NCBI GenBank assembly: GCA_035353175.1
Contig: DAOPZC010000074.1
Span: forward strand, 1 to 20,469
Origin: DAOPZC01 sp035353175
Lineage (GTDB): Bacteria; Verrucomicrobiota; Kiritimatiellia; RFP12; UBA1067
Length of the DNA: 20,469 nt
Direction of reading: 5' to 3'
This document shows, piece after piece, positions 1 through 6,145 of this stretch. Under the pieces are notes generated by a model. The model was given only the letters and a program-made list of their open reading frames with translations. It did not search any database and had not been told where the DNA came from. Position 1 is the stretch's first letter; every line of letters starts with the position of its first letter. A program made the position numbers and the translations under genes.

Positions 1-1200
1 CCGCGCTTCAACATCGTCCTGCGCGACGACAAGCGCTACCTCGCCCTGCGCGCCGACCCGCGCGACCCCGTGCCGCGCCTCGCCACGTGCCGTATCCTGC
101 GCGACGACAGCGCGCGCTATTTCGGGCCTTTCCCTTCTGCAGCCGTGGTGCGCACCGTGCTTGACTTCACCGAAAAGAAGTACGGCTTGCGCAAGTGCAC
201 ACCCATCCAGCCCGACGCCGAAACGTACAAGCACTGCATCAACGATATTGTGCGTTTCTGTTCCGCGCCCTGCGTCGGCCGCGTCACGCTGGCGGAGTAC
301 CGGTTGCGTTTCGACGAGGCCTGCGCCTTCCTGCGGGGCGAGCGCTTGGGCGTGATCGAAGAGGTGAAGGCCCAAATGCAGGCCGCCGCGGATGCGCACG
401 ACTACGAGAAGGCCGCCGCGCTGCGCGACACGTGGATCGCGCTGCGCGAGATGGTCAAACAGCGCGTGCGTGTGGTGGCCACGCCTGAGATGCACGCGGC
501 CGACGCACTCGCCGGCATCCGCGAGCTTCAGCGCCTCATCGGCCTGCCGGCCGTCCCGACGCTCATCGAGGGTTTCGACATCTCCAACCTGTTCGGCACG
601 TATTCGGTCGCCAGCATGGTCGCCGCCTCGGAGGGATTGCCGGACCGCCGCCTCTACCGCCGCTTCCGCATCCGCACGGTGGAAGGTGCGGATGACCCGC
701 GCTCGATGGCGGAGGTCATCCGCCGCCGTTATAGCCGTGTCCGCGACGAGGGAAAGCCCTTTCCGGGACTGATCCTCATCGACGGCGGCGTCACGCAGCT
801 CCGCGCCGCGCGCGAAGCGCTCGCGGCGCTCGGGCTCAGCCATGTGCCGGCCGTCGGCCTGGCCAAAGAGATGGAGGAGATCGTGCTGGACGACGGTCGC
901 TCGCCGCTGCTGTTGCCGCGCGAGTCGGATGCCCTGCGCGTGCTCATCCGCCTGCGCGATGAAGCGCACCGTTTCGCGATCGATTATCACCGCCGCCTGC
1001 GCAACCGCCTCATCCGCGAATCCGCGCTCGATGAGATACCGGGCATCGGTCCCGCGAAGAAAGCGGCGCTGCTGAAACACTTCGGCTCGGTCTATCGCCT
1101 TGCCCGCGCCACGCCCGAGGAGATTGTGGCCGTCCCCGGTATCGACCGGGTTCTCGCCGAAGCGGTCCTCCGCGCGGTGACGCCGCGCGCGGATGCCTGA
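1..1200 (+). CDS. uvrC: UvrABC system protein C, C-terminal two thirds (5' end outside window)
   Basis: UvrC makes the two incisions around a DNA lesion after UvrA/UvrB damage recognition. The reading frame is open from base 1, so the gene starts upstream. 399 residues are visible of a family length near 600; the N-terminal GIY-YIG nuclease domain is largely missing from view. Numbered from the visible fragment, there is a UVR (UvrB-binding) motif at about 116-155 (EKAAALRD core) and the RNase H-like 5' nuclease domain with GFDISN (Asp193), LILIDGG (Asp261) and DEAHRFA (Asp320, His323), which fit the known catalytic residues. A C-terminal double helix-hairpin-helix is at about 345-395 (IPGIGPAKKAALL, then VPGIDRVLAEAV). 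The stop is TGA at 1198-1200. The convergent thiE ends 22 bases further on, and no hairpin terminator is visible between them. The identification is secure. Confidence 0.97.
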   Translation, partial: PRFNIVLRDDKRYLALRADPRDPVPRLATCRILRDDSARYFGPFPSAAVVRTVLDFTEKKYGLRKCTPIQPDAETYKHCINDIVRFCSAPCVGRVTLAEYRLRFDEACAFLRGERLGVIEEVKAQMQAAADAHDYEKAAALRDTWIALREMVKQRVRVVATPEMHAADALAGIRELQRLIGLPAVPTLIEGFDISNLFGTYSVASMVAASEGLPDRRLYRRFRIRTVEGADDPRSMAEVIRRRYSRVRDEGKPFPGLILIDGGVTQLRAAREALAALGLSHVPAVGLAKEMEEIVLDDGRSPLLLPRESDALRVLIRLRDEAHRFAIDYHRRLRNRLIRESALDEIPGIGPAKKAALLKHFGSVYRLARATPEEIVAVPGIDRVLAEAVLRAVTPRADA

Positions 1201-1222
1201 CGAAGAAACGCTCAAGAAAAAG

Positions 1223-1882
1223 TCATTTTTTGCAGACGGCTGCCGCGAGGGCTTTCAAGTCGTGTGCCGCTTCGCGGACGCGGTTCGGGTGAGCGAAGAG
1301 GGCGGAGACCACCGAGATGCCTGCGATACCGCTCCCGGCCAGCGAGCGCACGTTGTCCGCGTGGATGCCGCCGATGGCTACGACGGGGATGCGGACCGCG
1401 GCGCAGATGCCGGCTAAGGCCGCGAGCGACACGTCCGCCGCATCCTGCTTGGTCGACGTCGGGAAGACCGCGCCGACGCCGAGGTAGTCCGCGCCGTCCG
1501 CTTCCGCGGCGAGCGCCTGCTCGACCGTTTGTGCCGAAACACCGAGGATCTTGTTTTTCCCGAGGCGACCGCGGATCTGCCGCACGTTTCCGTCGTCCTG
1601 CCCGATGTGGAGCCCGGCTGCATCCGACGCGACGGCCACAGGGAGGTTGTCGTTGATGATCAGCGGAACCGTGAGGGCGTCGGTCACCCGTTTGATCTTC
1701 CGGGCCAGCGCGATGAAGGGACCATCGTCCAGATCCTTCTCGCGGAGCTGAATGATCGTGGCCCCGCCGAGGATCGCTTCCTCGACCTGCCGCTCGAGTG
1801 TGTCACATCCGGCGGGCGCGGCAGAGAGCCACGCCCGGTCAGTCACCGCGTAAAGCAACAGCGATTCACGCAAACAGTTCAA
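1223..1882 (-). CDS. thiE: Thiamine-phosphate synthase ThiE
   Basis: ThiE joins hydroxymethylpyrimidine diphosphate to thiazole phosphate to give thiamin phosphate in the cytoplasm. The 219-residue product has the usual TIM-barrel length and motifs: LYAVTDR at 10-16, IQLREKD at 44-50 (substrate-binding Arg/Lys), IINDN at 75-79, LHIGQDD at 91-97, GVGAVFPTSTK at 135-145, IGGI at 170-173 and the phosphate-binding stretch GISVVSALF at 188-196. The start is TTG (bases 1882-1880). It is chosen because GGAGG lies 8 bases upstream and because the frame has no ATG near the conserved N-terminus. The start lies inside the 3' end of thiM (17-base overlap), so the two genes are probably translationally coupled. 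It is the last gene of the minus-strand cbiMQO-thiM-thiE run. thiD is not in the window. Confidence 0.95.
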   Translation of the reverse strand: MNCLRESLLLYAVTDRAWLSAAPAGCDTLERQVEEAILGGATIIQLREKDLDDGPFIALARKIKRVTDALTVPLIINDNLPVAVASDAAGLHIGQDDGNVRQIRGRLGKNKILGVSAQTVEQALAAEADGADYLGVGAVFPTSTKQDAADVSLAALAGICAAVRIPVVAIGGIHADNVRSLAGSGIAGISVVSALFAHPNRVREAAHDLKALAAAVCKK

Positions 1883-2714
1883 TCTTCATCCCTCCGGCAA
1901 GCGTTGCCTCGTCCATCAGCGAGAGGCAGTCGATCAGATAGGTGCGGAAGCTTCCTGTTCCGGCTTTTTCTTTCAGCGTGCGTGCGGCCGCCTGTTCGCC
2001 GGCGAGGCCCAGGGTGCAGAGCGCCGCGGCGACGGCCATGAGCATGCGTCCCTGCGCCGCGCCGCAGAATGCGCCGGTCACCGCTGAGAGCATGCATCCG
2101 CTGCCGGTGATCCGGGACATCAGCGGATGGCCGTTATTTACCGCCAGCGTTTGGACCCCGTCCGTCAGAATATCCGTCGCGCCGGTCACCGCAACAATCG
2201 CGCCGGTCCGATCCGCCAGCGCCTTCGCGGCCGCGGCTGTCCCGGCCAATCCGTCCGCGCTTAAGTCACCGTCGCTGGCGTCAACGCCCCGTGTGGCGCC
2301 GCTTCCGCCGAGGAGCGTCTTGATCTCCGAGACGTTGCCGCGGATCACCGCGAACGGAATCTCCCGCATCAGCTCCAAAGCGGTGCCGGTGCGGCGGCGG
2401 GAGGCACCTGCTCCGACGGGGTCAAGGATCACGGGCCGGCCGCGCGCGGCCGCTATCTTGCCGGCCGCGAACATGGAGGGGATTGTCCGCGCGTTGAGCG
2501 TGCCGATGTTGATCACGACCGCATCCGCGAGCGCGGCGATGTCCCGCACGTCGTCGGGGTCGTCGGCCATCACCGGCGACGCGCCCACCGCGAGCAGTGC
2601 GTTCGCACAGTCGTTGACCGTGACGTAGTTGGTGAGGTTGTGTACGAGCGGTTTCTTTACCCGCACGTCGCTCAACAGGTGGGCGATTTCTGCTATTTGA
2701 GAAGGCGTCGACAT
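1866..2714 (-). CDS. thiM: Hydroxyethylthiazole kinase ThiM
   Basis: ThiM phosphorylates 4-methyl-5-hydroxyethylthiazole for thiamin salvage; its product is the thiazole substrate of the neighbouring ThiE. The protein is 282 residues, typical for this ribokinase-fold family. Visible motifs are HNLTNYV at 25-31, GASPVMADDPDD at 44-55, NIGTLN at 69-74, LDPVGAGAS at 97-105, IRGNVSEI at 124-131, VTGATDILTDG at 176-186 and the active-site GSGCMLS at 204-210 with the conserved Cys207. The ATG at 2714 is preceded by AAGGAG about 9 bases upstream. The gene lies 44 bases behind cbiO on the same strand, with no terminator visible in the gap, which suggests co-transcription with the metal transporter. 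The gap is too short for a TPP riboswitch. Confidence 0.96.
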   Translation of the reverse strand: MSTPSQIAEIAHLLSDVRVKKPLVHNLTNYVTVNDCANALLAVGASPVMADDPDDVRDIAALADAVVINIGTLNARTIPSMFAAGKIAAARGRPVILDPVGAGASRRRTGTALELMREIPFAVIRGNVSEIKTLLGGSGATRGVDASDGDLSADGLAGTAAAAKALADRTGAIVAVTGATDILTDGVQTLAVNNGHPLMSRITGSGCMLSAVTGAFCGAAQGRMLMAVAAALCTLGLAGEQAAARTLKEKAGTGSFRTYLIDCLSLMDEATLAGGMKIELFA

Positions 2715-2758
2715 GGTGTTCTTCTCCTTGTCAGGAAACGGCGCGAAAGCGCTGAGGC

Positions 2759-3502
2759 TCAGTGCGGATGCAGGTGGCGCAGAATGTGCGGACGCTCCAG
2801 GCCGTGGGCCAGCATGAGCGCTTCATCGTTCAAAAGCGTGGTGGCGGGACCTTCCGCCACGACGCTCCCGCCGTCCAGCACGACGACGCGCGAACAGACC
2901 TCGACGACCAGTTCCAGATCGTGCGTGGCAATGATCCGCGTGTGTTCAAACGAGCGGAGCTGTTCGATCAGGCGGCGGCGTCCACGCGGGTCGAGATTGG
3001 AGGAAGGCTCGTCCATGACCAGCACGTCCGGCGACAGCGCCAGAACCGTCGCGATCGCAACCGCGCGCTTCTCGCCGGCCGACAATTTATAGGGGGGGCG
3101 ATTCTTTAAATGGCTTTTCCCGACCCGTTCCAGCGCGGACGCGACCCGCCGTTCGATCTCGTCCGGCGGCAGGCCGGCGTTCAGCGGGCCGAAGGCGACA
3201 TCTTCGCCGACGGTCGGCATGAAAAGCTGGTCGTCCGGATCTTGGAAAACCATGCCGACGGCACGGCGCACCGCCGCCGCGGTCTCCCGCGTCAGGCGTG
3301 TTCCTCCGATGAGGATTTCACCCGAGGTGGGCCGCAGGTATCCGTTCAGGTGCAGAAGCAGCGTGGACTTGCCTGCGCCGTTTGCGCCGACCAGCGCGAC
3401 GGCTTCGCCCGGCCCGATACTGAGGGAAATATTCTTCAAGGCCTCTGTCCCGTCCGGGTAGGCGAAATTCAGATTGCGGATCTCAACAACGGGTTGACTC
3501 AC
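2759..3502 (-). CDS. cbiO: ECF transporter ATP-binding subunit CbiO/NikO (Co2+/Ni2+ type)
   Basis: This is the ATPase of an energy-coupling-factor transporter, driving metal uptake with CbiQ and CbiM. The 247-residue product has the full ABC signature set: Walker A GANGAGKST at 39-47, Q-loop Gln87 (VFQDPDDQLF), signature LSAGEKRAVAIA at 140-151, Walker B LVMDEP at 161-166 and switch His194 (IATHD). The chosen start is GTG at 3502-3500. It forms a GTGA overlap with the cbiQ stop codon, has AAAGG about 6 bases upstream, and puts the family N-terminus (VVEIRNLNFAYPDG) directly after the start. A longer frame upstream runs inside cbiQ and has no homologous look. The last residues (ERPHILRHLHPH) are histidine-rich. 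The neighbours and NikR upstream point to nickel, or possibly cobalt, as the cargo. Confidence 0.94.
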   Translation of the reverse strand: MSQPVVEIRNLNFAYPDGTEALKNISLSIGPGEAVALVGANGAGKSTLLLHLNGYLRPTSGEILIGGTRLTRETAAAVRRAVGMVFQDPDDQLFMPTVGEDVAFGPLNAGLPPDEIERRVASALERVGKSHLKNRPPYKLSAGEKRAVAIATVLALSPDVLVMDEPSSNLDPRGRRRLIEQLRSFEHTRIIATHDLELVVEVCSRVVVLDGGSVVAEGPATTLLNDEALMLAHGLERPHILRHLHPH

Positions 3503-4305
3503 GATGCGCCTTTCATAAACAGGCCGCCCAGCATGTCGGCCAGATTCCACGTCCGCGCCACAACAAAGAAGGCGGCCCAGCCGAATAAGAATGCCGGATC
3601 GGCCCACCGGAGCGGGGCAGGGCGTGACACCCGCACCTGGCCGTCAAAGCCGCGCGCCAGCATGGAGCGATAGACCCGATCGGCCCGCGCCATCGATCTC
3701 AGCAGAAGATGGCCCACCAGCGAAACGTAAACGCGGAAGCGCATTTTTTTTGTTCCGGTGGAACGGAGTTCGATGCTCCTTAGCATGCGAGAGCCTTCAT
3801 CTGCGATGATGAACAGGTAGCGGTAAAGAAAAAGCAGTTGGACCGCAAAGACGCGCGGCACGCCCAGGCGCTCAAGTCCCTCGCACAGCCGGTGCATGCC
3901 GGTGCACGCCACCAGCACGAGCGCCGCGCTGACCGTCAGAACGAACCGCAGCATGATCGACGCGAACGAAAACCATCCGCCCGAAACAGGTGTTGCGCCG
4001 AAGACCGCTACCGTCCGCTGGTCAAGGAGCGGATTAAAGATGCCGACCGCAACGGCAAAAGGCGCCGCCACGAGAATCTTTCTGAACAGGCTGCGCGGCG
4101 GAATCTGACCGAGGAACATGAGCGTGACGGGGAAAAGGAAAAAGGGTGTCAGCGCGGAGACCTCATCGCGTGAAAACGACATGACGAAAACGATGAAGAG
4201 GAACGTCGTGACAGTTTTCACCCGCGCATCGAGCCGATGCACGGGTGTATCCTGCCGCCCCAGTTCGTCCATGCGGCTGACCTCGATCCACGTTTCCAGT
4301 CCCAT
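3499..4305 (-). CDS. cbiQ: ECF transporter transmembrane (T) subunit CbiQ/NikQ
   Basis: CbiQ is the integral-membrane coupling subunit that links the CbiO ATPase to the substrate-binding CbiM. The 268-residue protein has several hydrophobic segments (about 31-45, 51-68, 77-92, 115-137 and 153-168, and again near the C-terminus at about 236-252). It also has the two short cytoplasmic coupling motifs of the family: ELRSTG at 179-184 and MLARGFDG at 215-222, the latter containing the conserved Ala-Arg-Gly. The N-terminus (PVHRLDARVKTVTT) is typical of CbiQ. The start codon directly follows the cbiM stop (TGAATG on the minus strand), so translation is likely coupled. An AAGG sits upstream within the end of cbiM. 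Confidence 0.94.
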   Translation of the reverse strand: MGLETWIEVSRMDELGRQDTPVHRLDARVKTVTTFLFIVFVMSFSRDEVSALTPFFLFPVTLMFLGQIPPRSLFRKILVAAPFAVAVGIFNPLLDQRTVAVFGATPVSGGWFSFASIMLRFVLTVSAALVLVACTGMHRLCEGLERLGVPRVFAVQLLFLYRYLFIIADEGSRMLRSIELRSTGTKKMRFRVYVSLVGHLLLRSMARADRVYRSMLARGFDGQVRVSRPAPLRWADPAFLFGWAAFFVVARTWNLADMLGGLFMKGAS

Positions 4306-5388
4306 TCAACGCGCCTTCTGGCTCTCCCCGCGACAGCGCGCCGCGCGGGCGTGCCACCTATTCAACACAAATCCAACCAAGCTTACCAGAACCATCGTTG
4401 CGGCACCACCCGCAAGTCCCGCAACGGACGTCCCGGCGCTGACGGCCGGCCACGCGGCGGAAGACTCTTCACCTGCGGATGCCATTTTGCCTGAAGCGGT
4501 GTCCGCAGGCGCCTTGAAACCGTAATCGGGCAGCACGGCGGTTGTTTCCTGCACCTCGGACAAACGCCTGCGCAAGCCGCTTTCCGCCCCAGCGATTTCA
4601 TCCTTGCCCGTGATTTTGGCGATCGACCACTCCAGCCCGTCCGGGTGCGTGGAGGCAAACCAGCTGAGCGCTCCGCCGACGGCCACGGCGGCCGTCAGCA
4701 GCCCCAGCAGGACCGGCCGCATGTTGACGGCCGCGCTGGCGGCGGGACACGCGGTCGGCATGACCTCCGGCCTTGCGCGGGCTACGAAAGAAACCACGGC
4801 CGCGGTCGTCAGGCCTTCCACGAGCCCGATCGCCAAGTGGATCGGTTGCATCAGCAGCACGAAGGTTCCGAACGGCAAATCGGATAGGCCGGACGCTTTC
4901 GTTTCAAGGACGACGCTGAACGCGCCGAGCTGCAAGCCCGCGACGGCGGCGGCAATGGCCGCGACCACCGCACGCGGCGACACGTAGCGGTTGTTCGCGA
5001 TGGCCCGATAGAGGAACGGATAGGCAACGAAAGACGGATAGAATCCGAGGTTGAAAATATTGCATCCCAGGGCCAACAACCCCCCGTCCGCGAAAAAGAA
5101 AGCCTGAACGGTCAATACCGACGCGATGACCAGGAAGGCCGCATGGGGCCCCAGCAGCACGGCCAGGATCAGCCCGCCGCCTAAATGACCGCTTGATCCT
5201 GTGCCGGGGATCGAGAAGTTGATCGTCTGCGCCGTGAAAATAAAGGCGCCGAGCACGCCCATCAGCGGGACAAGATTGTCTCTCAGGGAGTCTTTCACCC
5301 TCCGTGCGCAATAGGTGATGAGTCCTCCCGAGATGGCCCACATGGTGCCGCCGACCGCCGGTGAAATCAACGCGTCTGCCATATGCAT
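4306..5388 (-). CDS. cbiM: ECF transporter substrate-specific subunit CbiM/NikM fused to a PDGLE (NikN/CbiN-like) domain
   Basis: This membrane subunit binds the metal ion. The product is 360 residues, longer than CbiM alone (about 220-240). Residues 1-210 are the CbiM/NikM core. Residues 225-345 form a C-terminal module with a transmembrane helix, the motif STHPDGLEWS (247-256, PDGLE signature), a periplasmic-type linker and a second transmembrane helix at about 318-345. This is the fused NikMN-type arrangement. The start was set at 5388 because the family requires the N-terminal Met-His (here MHMADALISP): in NikM structures the free N-terminus and His2 chelate Ni2+, with a second His near position 67 (here His68 in SSGHLGGG). 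AAGG lies about 9 bases upstream. The frame is open further upstream but shows no family similarity there. Nickel is favoured over cobalt because of the adjacent nikR. Confidence 0.93.
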   Translation of the reverse strand: MHMADALISPAVGGTMWAISGGLITYCARRVKDSLRDNLVPLMGVLGAFIFTAQTINFSIPGTGSSGHLGGGLILAVLLGPHAAFLVIASVLTVQAFFFADGGLLALGCNIFNLGFYPSFVAYPFLYRAIANNRYVSPRAVVAAIAAAVAGLQLGAFSVVLETKASGLSDLPFGTFVLLMQPIHLAIGLVEGLTTAAVVSFVARARPEVMPTACPAASAAVNMRPVLLGLLTAAVAVGGALSWFASTHPDGLEWSIAKITGKDEIAGAESGLRRRLSEVQETTAVLPDYGFKAPADTASGKMASAGEESSAAWPAVSAGTSVAGLAGGAATMVLVSLVGFVLNRWHARAARCRGESQKAR

Positions 5389-5412
5389 GGTCTGGGCACC
5401 TTGTTGTACTGG

Positions 5413-5431
5413 ACGGCGGTTCTGCCGCCGT
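5413..5431 (-). other. Hairpin in the cbiM 5' leader
   Basis: ACGGCGG (5413-5419) and CCGCCGT (5425-5431) form a perfect 7-bp GC-rich stem with a 5-base loop, ending about 24 bases before the cbiM start codon. There is no T-tract after it on the minus strand, so it is not a standard terminator. It could be a leader structure affecting translation or stability; no function can be read from the sequence. Confidence 0.45.
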
Positions 5432-5488
5432 GCTCTACTGCCAGCAGGAAGAGTCGCGGTGAAAGGCGGGTTCGGCTGTGGCGCAGTG

Positions 5489-5516
5489 ATGTTAACATTT
5501 TCAAAAAAAGTAACAT
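5489..5516 (-). promoter_or_regulatory. Candidate NikR operator upstream of cbiM
   Basis: ATGTTA (5489-5494) and TAACAT (5511-5516) are a perfect 6-bp inverted repeat separated by exactly 16 bases. Established knowledge: E. coli NikR binds GTATGA-N16-TCATAC, so the spacing matches, and half-sites differ between lineages. The dyad covers the predicted -10 element and transcription start of the cbiM promoter, as expected for repression. The nikR gene is the next gene upstream. Binding is inferred, not shown. Confidence 0.6.
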
Positions 5517-5536
5517 ACATCCTGCGGCGGCGTCAA
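5507..5536 (-). promoter_or_regulatory. Predicted promoter of the cbiMQO-thiME run
   Basis: On the minus strand TTGACG (5536-5531) resembles a -35 box. It is followed after 18 bases by TACTTT (5512-5507) as a modest -10. The -10 is embedded in the dyad proposed as the NikR operator. The resulting leader would be about 110 bases. The -10 match is weak, so the assignment rests mainly on the -35 match and the position. Confidence 0.45.
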
Positions 5537-5556
5537 GCGGTCCGAGAAATTGTGCC

Positions 5557-5597
5557 GAAAAAATGCCACACGGCCCAGCGCTGGGCCATGCGGCATT
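5557..5597 (-). terminator. Rho-independent terminator of nikR
   Basis: The core is a perfect 16-base palindrome (GGCCCAGC/GCTGGGCC, 5572-5587), flanked by an outer stem AATGCC/GGCATT (5562-5567 with 5592-5597). On the minus strand the hairpin runs directly into six T residues (A-tract 5558-5563). It lies 33 bases after the nikR stop and before the cbiM promoter, so nikR and the transporter appear to be separate transcription units. Confidence 0.8.
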
Positions 5598-5629
5598 CCG
5601 TTGGGCGGTTCGCGAAGGCGAAGGGGCTT

Positions 5630-6058
5630 CTATTTGTGGAACTCTTTGCCCGTCGTGGTGACGGTGAGCCGTCCGTGCTTGACGCCTTTCGCGGCGATCA
5701 GCTTATCCGCGACTTCCTTCACGCTGTCGGCCCGGCCGCGGACGGCCAGCACTTCCATGCAGTTTTGGTGGTCCAGGTGCACATGCATGGCCGCGATGAT
5801 GACGTCGCCGTGATCGTGTTGGATGTCCGTCAGGAGCGACTGGATGTTCCGCTTGTGATGATCGTAGACGAGCGTGATCGTGCCGGCGATCTCGTGCTTT
5901 CCCTGTTGCCCGTAATGCTCAACAAGGCTGTCGCGGACGACGGCGGCGATGGCCTGCGAACGGTTGGCATAGCCTTTGGCCTTGGCCATGCCGTCGAGTT
6001 GCTCCGCCAGATCGCCGTCCATCGATACGCTGAACCTGCAAAGTGATTTTTCTTTCAT
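5630..6058 (-). CDS. nikR: Nickel-responsive transcriptional regulator NikR
   Basis: NikR is a ribbon-helix-helix DNA-binding protein with a C-terminal ACT-like domain that binds Ni2+ and then represses nickel uptake genes. The product is 142 residues, a normal length. Residues 1-50 form the RHH domain (CRFSVSMDGDLAEQLD, then NRSQAIAAVVRDSL). The high-affinity nickel ligands are all present with the E. coli spacing: His81, His92, His94 and Cys100 (HVHLDHQNC), corresponding to His76, His87, His89 and Cys95. The ATG at 6058 is the only sensible start; the ribosome site is weak (AGG about 9 bases upstream). It lies upstream of, and on the same strand as, the ECF metal transporter, separated from it by a strong terminator and a candidate NikR operator. 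This fixes nickel as the likely signal. Confidence 0.95.
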   Translation of the reverse strand: MKEKSLCRFSVSMDGDLAEQLDGMAKAKGYANRSQAIAAVVRDSLVEHYGQQGKHEIAGTITLVYDHHKRNIQSLLTDIQHDHGDVIIAAMHVHLDHQNCMEVLAVRGRADSVKEVADKLIAAKGVKHGRLTVTTTGKEFHK

Positions 6059-6079
6059 AGGGGTACCTGTTGGGACGGA

Positions 6080-6108
6080 ACGTTACATGGATTATGAGGG
6101 CAGGTCAA
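6080..6108 (-). promoter_or_regulatory. Possible nikR promoter
   Basis: On the minus strand TTGACC (6108-6103) is followed after 17 bases by TAACGT (6085-6080). The -10 is a poor match. It overlaps ATGTAAC, which resembles one half-site of the dyad upstream of cbiM, but no second half-site is present at the expected distance. Autoregulation is therefore only a possibility. Confidence 0.3.
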
Positions 6109-6145
6109 GTTTGTGCCGAAGGAAGGGGTGGGTCGGCGTTACGCG

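Noticed and set aside
2715..2758. TPP riboswitch before thiM
   Set aside because: The gap is only 44 bases and has none of the conserved TPP-riboswitch segments.
5389..5510. Possible cobalamin riboswitch in the cbiM leader
   Set aside because: A stretch reading GAACCCGCC is present on the minus strand, but the leader (about 110 bases) is too short and the GCCACTG-type B12 box and other conserved segments are missing.
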